Below are positions 1 through 8,800 of a stretch of 64,000 nt of DNA, in pieces (the stretch's first letter is position 1; each line of letters opens with the position of its first letter). Location: the NCBI RefSeq assembly GCF_002798305.1, contig NZ_PCGR01000002.1, positions 482,034-546,033 on the forward strand. The letters are read 5' to 3'. Under the pieces are notes generated by a model. That model had not been told where the DNA came from. It made no database searches and saw only the letters and a list, made by a program, of their open reading frames with translations. The stretch comes from Chryseomicrobium excrementi (GTDB lineage: Bacteria; Bacillota; Bacilli; Bacillales_A; Planococcaceae). Position numbers and translations under genes: made by a program.

Positions 1-2
1 CA

Positions 3-281
3 CAATCGCCGCTAGAAATTGAAGACACCTATCTTGCCGCAGTGGCAGGCTTACTGTTGCCAATCTTCGAGATGCAAGAAGTTTACGTCAAAGGACAGTC
101 AGTAGATCTGACAACACTTGATATGGATAGCGAATTATACGACTATCTCATGGAACAGCTCGAAGTCGCATTCCAGTCTGACGTCAACGACCTCGGAGGC
201 AAATCTTTAACACTCGTGTTTGTCGGTGTGTACGGCGAAGAGTTCGAATACACGATCATTTACCAGAACGAAGACAACTAA
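3..281 (+). CDS. SLH-family surface protein, C-terminal part (cut by window edge)
   Basis: The reading frame is open to the left edge, so only the last 92 residues are seen. They match the C-terminal domain of the next gene: YVKGQSVDLT, then DLGGKSLTLVF, then GEEFEYT near the end. The same ending occurs in the paralogues at 321-1343 and 1697-2707. The SLH domains expected upstream are outside the window. It is inferred to be the first visible member of a tandem array of exported cell-wall-bound proteins; the function of the C-terminal domain is unknown to me. Confidence 0.8.
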   Translation, partial: QSPLEIEDTYLAAVAGLLLPIFEMQEVYVKGQSVDLTTLDMDSELYDYLMEQLEVAFQSDVNDLGGKSLTLVFVGVYGEEFEYTIIYQNEDN

Positions 282-320
282 CGCTTCACCAAAACGAGCA
301 TTTCAAAGGAGCAACCATTA

Positions 321-1343
321 ATGAAACCATCCATCAAAAAAGCAGCGGGACTCGCACTCGCAACAGCAGTTTTAACTACAGGACTTGTCCCAACTGCTTC
401 AGCACAAAGCGCATCATTCACGGACGTTCCCAAAACTAACGTCCACTACGACAACATCTACAACTTAGCAAACAGAGACATCATTTCGGGCTATCCAGAC
501 GGTACGTATCAACCAGCCAAAAACTTGACTCGTGCAGAAGCAGCCGTCCTCTTGGTGAAAGCACTTGGACTGAAAACGGAAGACCACAGACGTTCATTTT
601 TTCCTGATGTGAAGCAAGATTCTTGGTACATGGATGACATCAATGCCCTTGTGCAGAATGAGATCATCTCGGGATATGAAAACGGGAATTTCGGTCCCAA
701 CGACAACTTGACCCGTGCACAGATGGCAACTATTCTGGCAAATGCTTATGAACTCTATGCGGCTTCTGAAATCGACATTCCTTTTACAGATGTCCAAGCA
801 GGGGCTTGGTATGACGAAGCAGTGCAAGGCCTTTACCGTTTCGATGTGACAGCAGGAGCGTCTGCCACAAAATTTGCACCAAAAGCCCTCGTACGTCGAG
901 ACGAGATGGCGTCATTTGTAGTGAACGCTGAAAAAGTCTTTGAAGAAGAGAAGGCAGAAGAGTGGATGGCAACTCGCGTCAGCGAATACAACAATACAAA
1001 TCCTGGAGATGTTTACACGGCCACAGTAGACACGGACCAAAACTTGATCCATGTGACGATTGCTCCAACGGACAGAAATCTTGAATCCTCTGATATGTAT
1101 GAAGTGTTCTATACGCTTTTGCCAATCGAGCAAACTGAAGAAGTCTATGTTAAAGGGCAGACCGTCAACGTTGCGGAACTCACTAGAGGGGACGGGAGCT
1201 TCTTCTACATTCTTGACCAACTGGGGGCTGAGTTCGAAGCGGATGCCAACGAGCTAAGCGGCAAGTACATCACCTTAGTCTTTAAAGGCGCTTATGGCGA
1301 AGAGTTCGAATACACGGTCACGTTCATTAACGAAACTCCTTAA
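321..1343 (+). CDS. SLH-domain surface protein (paralogue 2 of tandem array)
   Basis: 340 aa. Residues 1-29 form a signal peptide (KKAAGLALATAVLTTG, with AxA cleavage after ASA). Three SLH modules follow, starting with FTDVPKTNVHYDNIYNLANR, FPDVKQDSWYMDDINAL and FTDVQAGAWYDEAVQGL and each containing the LTRAEAA/LTRAQMA-type signature (third: VRRDEMA). SLH domains bind pyruvylated secondary cell-wall polymer. The last ~115 residues are the array-specific domain ending GEEFEYTVTF. AAAGGAG lies just ahead of the ATG. The gene follows its paralogue by 39 bp, so the two may be co-transcribed; a strong terminator follows. Confidence 0.93.
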   Translation: MKPSIKKAAGLALATAVLTTGLVPTASAQSASFTDVPKTNVHYDNIYNLANRDIISGYPDGTYQPAKNLTRAEAAVLLVKALGLKTEDHRRSFFPDVKQDSWYMDDINALVQNEIISGYENGNFGPNDNLTRAQMATILANAYELYAASEIDIPFTDVQAGAWYDEAVQGLYRFDVTAGASATKFAPKALVRRDEMASFVVNAEKVFEEEKAEEWMATRVSEYNNTNPGDVYTATVDTDQNLIHVTIAPTDRNLESSDMYEVFYTLLPIEQTEEVYVKGQTVNVAELTRGDGSFFYILDQLGAEFEADANELSGKYITLVFKGAYGEEFEYTVTFINETP

Positions 1344-1355
1344 ATCAAATTACAT

Positions 1356-1380
1356 ACACCGGCCTTGGCCGGTGTTTTTT
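1356..1380 (+). terminator. Rho-independent terminator after the SLH gene
   Basis: Perfect 9-bp stem ACACCGGCC / GGCCGGTGT with a TT loop and six T residues, 12 bases past the stop codon. Confidence 0.93.
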
Positions 1381-1390
1381 CTATGTTCAA

Positions 1391-1485
1391 AATACAAACG
1401 GAACAAACAGAGAAGCTAAGGGAACAAACGATCAAATTAGGGCTCAAACGAGCGCGAGCTAAAAGCACAAACAGCCAGATGAAGG
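1391..1485. repeat. Degenerate short tandem repeat
   Basis: Five CAAAC boxes (ending about 1399, 1408, 1429, 1449 and 1472), several preceded by GGAA or GGCT, spaced roughly 20-23 bases after the first pair. No reading frame with a ribosome binding site covers it. Function unknown; could be a decayed repeat array in the intergenic space between two SLH genes. Confidence 0.45.
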
Positions 1486-1493
1486 TCGTAAAC

Positions 1494-1522
1494 TTGGAAA
1501 CAGCCCCAAGTCAGGCGTGATC
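1494..1522 (+). repeat. End fragment of the protease-flanking repeat element
   Basis: TTGGAAACAGCCCCAAGTCAGG and the bases that follow match the terminal arm of the element at 10729-11051 (GGAAACAGCTCCAAGTCAGGCACG). Only this end is present, so it is a truncated copy or a solo terminus. The remaining bases up to 1640 show nothing else recognisable. Confidence 0.6.
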
Positions 1523-1644
1523 TGAGCGAAAAGAAGATTCCATACCTAGCAAAATCTTACTAAATTATCAGTTTTCAATGCTGTAACGGTAGCTTTTTTA
1601 ATAAAAACATAGGTATTTCACATCTATGGGGAACTTTAGCACTA

Positions 1645-1653
1645 TGCTACAAT
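1645..1653 (+). promoter_or_regulatory. Extended -10 promoter of the SLH gene at 1697
   Basis: TGCTACAAT is an extended -10 box 44 bases upstream of the start codon. No good -35 box is visible. The paralogue at 2840 has a matching TGGTACTAT at nearly the same distance, which supports both. Confidence 0.5.
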
Positions 1654-1696
1654 AATTTTTGTTTGAACCATCACATCTTAAGGAGAATCCACACAC

Positions 1697-2707
1697 ATGA
1701 AAGCTTCAATGAAAAAAGCTACAAACGTTGCACTTGCGGCAGCACTACTTTCAGGCGCATGGGCAACAACAGCCTCTGCAAAAGGCATCGAATTCACAGA
1801 TGTCCCATCTACTAACGTCCACTATGACAACATCTACAACCTTGCTGACCGCGCAGTGATCACAGGTTACCCAGATGGCACGTACCAACCAGCTCGTCTT
1901 TTGACTCGTGCAGAAGCAGCCGTCATCTTAACAAATGCACTTGAACTAGACACAGCTGGCGTTTCGGATCCAGGATTCCCAGATGTGAAAAAAGGTTCTT
2001 GGTACTATGAAGAAGTCGCAGCTCTTACAGAGTGGGGCATCATCAGTGGCTACAACACAGGTAAATTTGGACCGAACGACAAATTGACTCGTGCTCAAAT
2101 GGCATCGATTTTAACAGCTGCTTACGGTCTTTACACAGCTGACTATATCGACACACCGTTCACAGACGTAGTCGCAGGTTCTTGGTATGACGAATATGTA
2201 CAAGCACTTTACTACTTTAACGTGACTTCTGGAGTTTCAAAAACGAAATATGCGCCAAACGACTTCGTTCGTCGTGATGCAATGGCATCATTCGTAGTGA
2301 ACTCAGAAATGGTATCGGAAGAAGCGAAAGCTGAAGAGCTGATGCCTTTCTGGTCAGAAATGTACAATGATGACAGCACAAACCCAGCAAAAACGTCACT
2401 AAACCTAAATACAAACACAATGACAGTCAACATCGCAGCTACTCGTAAAATGGTAGACAAGCTCTATGAGACAGACTTGTTCTTCTTCATCTTGCCAGGT
2501 TACCAAGTCCAAGCATCCTATATCAAAGGCACTGACTTTGACTTGACTGCTGCAGATTATAACGACGCATACGATTACATCATTGATTACCTAGGTGTGA
2601 CTTATGAGTCAGATCTAAATGACTTAGGTGGAAAGTCTATCACTTTCGTATACGAAGGTCGCAATGGCGAAACGTTTGAATACACAGTAGAATTTAAAAA
2701 TAAATAA
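1697..2707 (+). CDS. SLH-domain surface protein (paralogue 3)
   Basis: 336 aa, same plan as its neighbours: signal peptide (to about residue 28, TASAKG), three SLH modules beginning FTDVPSTNVHYDNIYNLADR, FPDVKKGSWYYEEVAAL and FTDVVAGSWYDEYVQAL, then a ~120-residue variable C-terminal domain containing YIKGTDFDLT, DLGGKSITFVYEG and GETFEYTVEF. AAGGAG precedes the ATG. It has its own extended -10 promoter and a downstream hairpin, so it is probably a single-gene unit. Exported and predicted to sit on the cell wall; whether it is a structural S-layer protein or a minor surface protein cannot be told from sequence. Confidence 0.93.
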   Translation: MKASMKKATNVALAAALLSGAWATTASAKGIEFTDVPSTNVHYDNIYNLADRAVITGYPDGTYQPARLLTRAEAAVILTNALELDTAGVSDPGFPDVKKGSWYYEEVAALTEWGIISGYNTGKFGPNDKLTRAQMASILTAAYGLYTADYIDTPFTDVVAGSWYDEYVQALYYFNVTSGVSKTKYAPNDFVRRDAMASFVVNSEMVSEEAKAEELMPFWSEMYNDDSTNPAKTSLNLNTNTMTVNIAATRKMVDKLYETDLFFFILPGYQVQASYIKGTDFDLTAADYNDAYDYIIDYLGVTYESDLNDLGGKSITFVYEGRNGETFEYTVEFKNK

Positions 2708-2716
2708 ACCTTTGGC

Positions 2717-2745
2717 AACCCGTACTCTAGTCAGTACGGGTTTAG
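2717..2745 (+). terminator. Terminator-like hairpin
   Basis: 10-bp perfect stem AACCCGTACT / AGTACGGGTT followed by a short, interrupted T-tract (TTTAGTTATA). Confidence 0.75.
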
Positions 2746-2792
2746 TTATATTCATAAATTTCTAAAATTTCCTACTATCTACCAAATGAGTA

Positions 2793-2801
2793 TGGTACTA
2801 T
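2793..2801 (+). promoter_or_regulatory. Extended -10 promoter of the SLH gene at 2840
   Basis: TGGTACTAT 39 bases before the TTG start; same architecture as the promoter of the upstream paralogue. No clear -35. Confidence 0.45.
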
Positions 2802-2839
2802 GAAAATGTAATTAAATTAGCCTAGAGGAGGAAACTTAA

Positions 2840-3874
2840 TTGAAATTTTATACTAAAAAAGTCACAAAAACTGCTTTAGCAGTAGTACTCGCATCTAGTA
2901 TGTTTGCAACAACGGCTTCAGCGAACGGGTCAACATTTAGTGATGTTCCAAAAACAAATGTTCACTACGATGAAATTTACAACCTAGCAGGTCGTGACAT
3001 CGTAACTGGTTACCCAGATGGTACATACCGTCCAGCTGGCCATTTAACACGTGCAGAGGCATCAGTAATCCTTGCTAAAGCTTTACAACTGGACACTTCG
3101 GAGTATGCAGACCCAGAATTCACAGATCTTAAAAAGGGTGCATGGTACTATGATGAAGTAGCTGCGCTTACTGAGCTTGGAATTCTTAACGGATATGGCA
3201 ACGGTAAATTTGGTCCAAACGACAAATTGACTCGTTCTCAAATGGCTTCTATTTTAACTTTCGCATATAACTTATATGCGCCGAGCACTACACAACTTCC
3301 ATTTACGGATGTAGCTTCAACTAGTTGGTACTTCTCTTATGTACAAGGCTTGTACTTCTACGATGTAACAGCTGGTACTACAAAAACAACGTATTCTCCA
3401 AACGCATTCGTACGTCGTGATGCAATGGCGTCATTCGTCGTAAATGCAGAAGAGGCAGATGTGGAATTAAAAGTAGATACACAACTTGCAATGGGAATCG
3501 AAGAGTTCAATAACTCTGCTGGCATTCCTGTAAAAGCTGTATTTAATCCGGAAACTAATGAAGTGACAATTACCATTTTTGATACTTATGTACCGGCAGC
3601 AGAAAGTCGCCCACTTCAATTGCGCGATATCGCAAACACAGGTTTGTTCTCGATGATTCCTTATAGCGACTTGCAAACAGCTTTCGCAGGTGACTCTACT
3701 GTAGATTTAACTTCAGTCTCTCCATCAGTAGCACGTGCAACAGTGATTGCTGAATTAGGATTAACTGAAGACTCTCCAGCGACAGACCTTGTCGATAAAG
3801 AACTGACATTTACAATCACAGATAACTTTGATAACGTGATCGAGTATACGTTCAAGTTTGACTCGTTCCAATAA
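2840..3874 (+). CDS. SLH-domain surface protein (paralogue 4)
   Basis: 344 aa, TTG start chosen because GAGGAGG lies just upstream and the encoded protein then begins with the same KKxTKxAL signal peptide as its paralogues. Three SLH modules: FSDVPKTNVHYDEIYNLAGR, FTDLKKGAWYYDEVAAL and FTDVASTSWYFSYVQGL, each with LTRAEAS/LTRSQMA/VRRDAMA. The C-terminal ~140 residues diverge more than in the other copies but keep the ending ELTFTITDN...IEYTFKF. SLH region far better conserved than the C-terminal domain, suggesting diversification of the exposed part. Strong terminator follows. Confidence 0.93.
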   Translation: MKFYTKKVTKTALAVVLASSMFATTASANGSTFSDVPKTNVHYDEIYNLAGRDIVTGYPDGTYRPAGHLTRAEASVILAKALQLDTSEYADPEFTDLKKGAWYYDEVAALTELGILNGYGNGKFGPNDKLTRSQMASILTFAYNLYAPSTTQLPFTDVASTSWYFSYVQGLYFYDVTAGTTKTTYSPNAFVRRDAMASFVVNAEEADVELKVDTQLAMGIEEFNNSAGIPVKAVFNPETNEVTITIFDTYVPAAESRPLQLRDIANTGLFSMIPYSDLQTAFAGDSTVDLTSVSPSVARATVIAELGLTEDSPATDLVDKELTFTITDNFDNVIEYTFKFDSFQ

Positions 3875-3883
3875 TATCTGAAT

Positions 3884-3912
3884 ACCCTGGCCCCTAAGGC
3901 TGGGGTCTTTTT
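3884..3912 (+). terminator. Rho-independent terminator
   Basis: Stem ACCC-TG-GCC / GGC-TG-GGGT (TG/TG mismatch inside) followed by TCTTTTT, 10 bases after the stop codon. Confidence 0.85.
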
Positions 3913-4001
3913 ATACGAAGGCCGGAGACTACTGATTGTGTTTAAAAAGTGCCTCTATACACTACGGTTCAGAGAAATCATTGTAGTAGAAGGAGACGAC
4001 C

Positions 4002-4841
4002 ATGAAAAAAGTATTGAAAATCGCAGCACTTCTTATAGGAAGCTTCGTTCTTCTTATAGGAGGCTATTTGCTGTATGTTGCCAAGTTTAAAGAATATGAT
4101 GTTGCCGATTCTCAAGTTGAAGAAATTGTTCGCGCCTCTTATGTGATCCAACTTCCTGAAGGGGGCACTCTTGAAATCGATGAAGATGGAAATGTAGTAG
4201 AAAAAGACGCGGAAGGTAACATTATTAGTGAAACTGTAGCACCATCCACTGCAGATACCACTGCGACTAGGAATGTTTCTAATGGCAGTTCATCTTCAAC
4301 CGAAGACGAGGATAACGGCGACGCTAGTGTTTCTGCAAACAATAATTCTACAAGTTCAGGAAAGAACAACGCTTCATCTTCCAGTAGCGAAGGGAGTTCC
4401 AAATCTGGATCTAGTTCATCTTCATCGGGTAGCTCGGGTGGATCAAGTGGATCAGAGTCCGATTCTTCGAATGAAGGTAAAGCTACCACTTTGACGATAG
4501 CTGAGATTAAAGCGAAGTATGATCCAGTATTTGCGGGACTAGAAGCACAAGCAGAAGGGCGCTTAGCAGCTCTAGTTTCTCGTGCGAAAGCGGAATATGT
4601 GGAGCAAAAAGCGAGCGGGGAAAGTATTGATTATGGCTACTTCTACCGTAAGTATTCTTCTGCAGCTTCAAATTTAGAAGCAGCCACAGATGCCGCCTTT
4701 TATTCGACCCTTGCTGTAGTTCAAAACGCATTTGTTGCGAATGGCTTCACGAAATCACAAGCAAGTGCTTACGAATCAGCTTACAAAGCGCGTAAAGCGG
4801 AGCGCCGTTCTGAACTTTTGAGCCAAGTCACCGGTGGCTGA
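4002..4841 (+). CDS. Membrane-anchored Ser-rich protein, unknown function
   Basis: 279 aa. One N-terminal membrane segment (about residues 7-26, uncleaved anchor or signal peptide), a short acidic stretch, then a long Ser/Gly/Asn-rich linker (about residues 90-165), then a charged Ala-rich helical C-terminal domain (about 168-275) containing IAEIKAKYDPVFAGLEAQAEG and ending KARKAERRSELLSQ. The layout of anchor, flexible wall-spanning linker and helical head suggests an extracellular protein displayed from the membrane. AGAAGGAG precedes the ATG. No catalytic motif seen; I do not recognise the family. Has its own terminator. Confidence 0.85.
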   Translation: MKKVLKIAALLIGSFVLLIGGYLLYVAKFKEYDVADSQVEEIVRASYVIQLPEGGTLEIDEDGNVVEKDAEGNIISETVAPSTADTTATRNVSNGSSSSTEDEDNGDASVSANNNSTSSGKNNASSSSSEGSSKSGSSSSSSGSSGGSSGSESDSSNEGKATTLTIAEIKAKYDPVFAGLEAQAEGRLAALVSRAKAEYVEQKASGESIDYGYFYRKYSSAASNLEAATDAAFYSTLAVVQNAFVANGFTKSQASAYESAYKARKAERRSELLSQVTGG

Positions 4842-4865
4842 TTATTAAACAAATATGACTTACCA

Positions 4866-4896
4866 AGCATCGGGCACCTACCTGATGCTTTTTTTT
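4866..4896 (+). terminator. Rho-independent terminator
   Basis: AGCATC-GGG...CC-TGATGCT hairpin followed by eight T residues, 24 bases after the stop codon. Confidence 0.88.
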
Positions 4897-4923
4897 ATAA
4901 GAAATAATTATCGGCTTTTTAAC

Positions 4924-5502
4924 GCTTGAATCGTGCGTGACTTGGTGCTGTTTCCAGAAGGGCCGCGCCGAATCTTCCCAGTCGATTCGCAAGGAATCGA
5001 CACGGGTGATATCCGGCATCGACCTGATCCTTCGGGAAACAGCACCAAGATCTACGGCACGCTTCTTCGCTTATATGGAAAGTGGAATCGGTAATTTTAA
5101 GTAGATAAAGAACTAGGAGGGAAATGATTTTTCGGGGAAAATCTATTCTTCTTTCTCTTATAATCAAAGTTGAATTATTTAGAATAGGAGAGGGTGAAGG
5201 AAAAGATACGCGTTCCGTGGTATCAGAGTGGTTTGAAGAACCCGCAGCGGAGGCCAAAGCGCTAGGAAAAGTGGAACCGGCTTGGTCAGAAACTTCTCAG
5301 GAATTGGACGGACCCGATGAGGCGTTCTTTGCCTCATTGGGTGTGGCCGATTTTCGAGTGGGTTTCTAGCCGGTGAAACTAGATCAGCTTTGGTATGCCG
5401 CGAGGATTCTTATGGCCGCTCCCACAAATAAGCGTGTCTTTTCCAAGCGCTCTCAGTATGCCATTTAACATTGCGGGGCGCCAAGTCAAGCACGATTTAA
5501 GC
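4924..5502 (+). repeat. Complete ~579-bp repeat element with terminal inverted repeats (left of protease)
   Basis: The ends form a 25-bp imperfect inverted repeat (22 of 25 by eye): GCTTGAATCGTGCGTGACTT... at 4924-4948 against the reverse complement of 5478-5502. Just inside the left end, GTGCTGTTTCC and GGAAACAGCAC form a ~120-base hairpin. Most of the element recurs in inverted orientation at 10729-11051 with high identity, apart from ~120 bases (about 5265-5385) present only here. No convincing protein is encoded and no transposase gene is present. Best called a non-autonomous or MITE-like element. Bases 5503-5720 hold only AT-rich sequence. Confidence 0.75.
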
Positions 5503-5720
5503 CTAGCTTACTTTCTTTCACTAGATTGTGTGCATTGCACACCTTCGGTGTTCTAAAATCTAAAACCTCTCATACCTTCACTATTTAAAATCTTACAATT
5601 TCCTTACGGAATTTTCTCAAACCATTTACATCCACCTGCTACATATTTAAATAAGCTGTGCCATTAGACTTAAAATTCAGAAAACACAGGCCTATTTTGT
5701 TTAATTTAATTAACTTTATA

Positions 5721-5748
5721 TTGCAATCTAGCGTCATTATGGTAAATT
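5721..5748 (+). promoter_or_regulatory. Probable promoter of the surface protease gene
   Basis: TTGCAA, 16-base spacer, TAAATT with TGG immediately before the -10 box (extended -10). It lies between the repeat element and the gene, 66 bases before the start codon. Confidence 0.5.
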
Positions 5749-5813
5749 ATGAATTGTTGGACTATTTTGAAACCTAGAATAGCGGAACAAAAAATTGACT
5801 AGGGGGAACATGA

Positions 5814-8800
5814 GTGAGTAAAAAGAAAAAAGCCTTGCTAATGACCATGGCCTCAACATTAGCAGCCTCGACAGCATTGACTGGTCTGCCAGTTGCACAA
5901 GCTGAAACTGTCGACAGCAAACTACCTAACAGCAAATCCGTCGCGCCATTGGCAACTCCGCAAAAAGCACTACCTAAAATTCCTGCAAAATTCGAGCAAC
6001 CTGCTGACGTTAAAGAAATCGTCCGCGTGATTGTCGAATTAGACAAGGCACCAGCGATCTCTGAAGCAACAGCTCAGGGGCTCAGCTATAAAGATCTTTC
6101 CACATCTTCTAAAGCTTCTGCTGAGGCAGCTGTTGAAAAACAACAAGCTTCTGTTCAGGCAGCTATGAAGTTAGCAATTGGCGACTTTGACGTGAAACAA
6201 TCATTCACGACTGTATTCAACGGGTTCTCTCTTGAAGTCAAAGCTGGCGACGTTAAGAAAATCGCGAAACTACAAGGAGTTAAAGCAGTATACGAGTCAC
6301 AAGAATACAAACGCCCTGAAGTAGAGCCAGAAATGATTACTTCTAAAGAATTGGTTCAAGCGCAACTTGCTTGGGACAAATATTCATACCGTGGTGAAGG
6401 CGCAGTCGTAGCTGTTATCGACAGCGGGATTGATCCAAACCATAAAGACTTCCAATTGACAGATGACTCTACAGGTGAAATCACATCTGATGAAGTATCG
6501 GCACATGTGGAAGCTGGAGATGTATCAGGAGGGAAATACTTCTCAGCGAAGATTCCATTCGGTTACAACTACATGGATGACAACCAAGAAGTAAAAGATA
6601 TCGCTCCTGGCGCATCGATGCACGGGCAACACGTATCTGGTACTGTAGGAGCAAACGGGGACGAGACGAACGGTGGAATCCAAGGGGTAGCGCCAGAAGC
6701 TCAGATCCTAGCAATGAAAGTATTCGGAAACGACCAGAACTTCGGTTCTACATTCGGGGACGTCTACGTAAAAGCAATTGATGATTCCATCAAACTTGGA
6801 GCAGACGTTATTAACATGTCTCTTGGTGCTACAGCTGGATTCGTGGACAACGCTTCTCCTGAGCAGCAAGCAGTCGCTCGCGCGAAAGAGAATGGACTTA
6901 TTGTTTCTATCTCTGCTGGGAACTCAGATATGTACGGTTCTGGCTTTGATTACAACGATGCAACGGATCAAGACTACGGGCTGACTGGTTCTCCATCGGT
7001 TTCTGAAGGCTCACTTGGAGTCGCGTCATTTGAAAACACAGATATCGCAGCAGTTGGTTTCAACTATGCAGCTGACGGTGTGGATGCTGGCGAAGCGATG
7101 TTCTTACTTGCAAATGACGTAGAGCCGGCACAAGGTGTCGACTATGACGTTGTATATGCAGGATTAGGAACAGCTGCAGATTATGAAGGTTTAGATGTAG
7201 AAGGGAAATTTGTATTAGTTTCTCGCGGAGCTATTGCGTTTGTCGAAAAAGGGCTAAACGCTCAAGCAGCGGGTGCGGCAGGTATCATCGTCCACAACAA
7301 TACAGAAGGAACTATCAACATGGTTTCGGACCCTGCAATCCAAATCCCTTACATGTCATCATTACAAGCTGATGGTCTTGCAATGAAGGCACTTATCGAC
7401 GATGGGAAAGCAGTGACAGTTCGATTTGATGGAGAAGTTATCTCTACTCCTAACCCTGAAGCAGGCCTGATGTCTTCGTTTACATCTTGGGGACCAACTC
7501 CAAACTTAGACTTCAAACCAGAGATCACAGCTCCTGGTGGAAATATTTACTCGACAATGAACGATGACCAGTATGGTCTGATGAGCGGTACGTCTATGGC
7601 AGCGCCACACGTAGCGGGTGGATCAGCACTTATCTTCGAACGCGTTGACAACGATTTCGACCTATCTGGTTATGACCGTGCACAGCGTGCGAAAAACCTA
7701 CTTATGAATACATCGAAACCAGTTGTATTTGCTGAGTATGATGGCATCACTGAATTCGTTTCACCACGTCGTCAAGGTGCGGGTATCATGCAACTTGCAG
7801 ACGCTCTTGAAACAGACGTAATCGTCTATGAAAAGAACACAGGTGAAGGGAAAGTCGCTCTGAAAGAAATCGCAGACGGTCAGTTCCAGTTCACATTGAC
7901 TGCGGAGAACTTCTCAGATACGGAAAAAGTATATGATTTGAGCCTACAGCTTCAAACAGATTATGCCGCTGCTCTTGGTGACCGTGTGGTTACAGCGCCA
8001 AACGAAATTGGATCTGTAGTACTTGAAGAAGGAACAGATTACACTTCAGATGCTCCTGGAACTGTAACTGTTGCCCCTAACAGCACACAAGAATTCACAG
8101 TAAATGTGAGCTTAACTGGCGCTCAAGAATTAATGGATGTCTTCACAAACGGTTTCTTCGTGGATGGATTTGTTCAACTTACAGACTCTACACCTGAGGA
8201 AGGCGAAACGGAAAACCTCCCGACGCTAACCGTACCATTCTTCGGCTTTAACGGATCATGGGATGATGCACCGATCTTCGACGATAACTTCTGGGAAGAA
8301 ACATCGAAGTACGGCATTCATGGGATGATTGCAACAAAAGAAGGATACTCTTTACCAGGTAAAACATTCGAAGATAAGTCATACGATTATACGACAGTTG
8401 CCTTCTCACCAAATGGGGACGGAGTCTTTGATACGGCACTTCCAATCTTCTCGTTAAAACGTAACGTAAAGAACTTTGAAGTCAATATCTTAGACAAAGA
8501 TGGCAAGAAGCTTCGTACAATCGGAACAAGCAAAAACTTACGTAAGCACTATGATCCAACATCTAGCTATTACACGTTCAATCCATTATATGCGTGGGAC
8601 GGCAAAATCAATGGCAAAACGCCAGTTGAAGGCGAGTACCAGATTGAAATTAAAGCGGTCATCGACTTTGAAGGTGCTGAATGGCAATCTATGACTTACC
8701 CAATCAAGTTAGATTTGACGGCTCCTACTTTAGCAGTAGATGTAGATACGACAGAAGAAGTGATGTCATTTGAAACAGCTGACAACCTTTCTGGGGTAGA

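Noticed and set aside
4139-4489. 116-aa minus-strand frame in the Ser-rich gene
   Set aside because: Antisense of Ser-codon repeats; the plus-strand gene has a proper ribosome binding site, anchor helix and terminator.
5124-5369. 81-aa frame in the left repeat element
   Set aside because: Has an AGGAGG-like upstream sequence but the corresponding frame is interrupted in the inverted copy at 10729-11051, so it is not conserved as protein.
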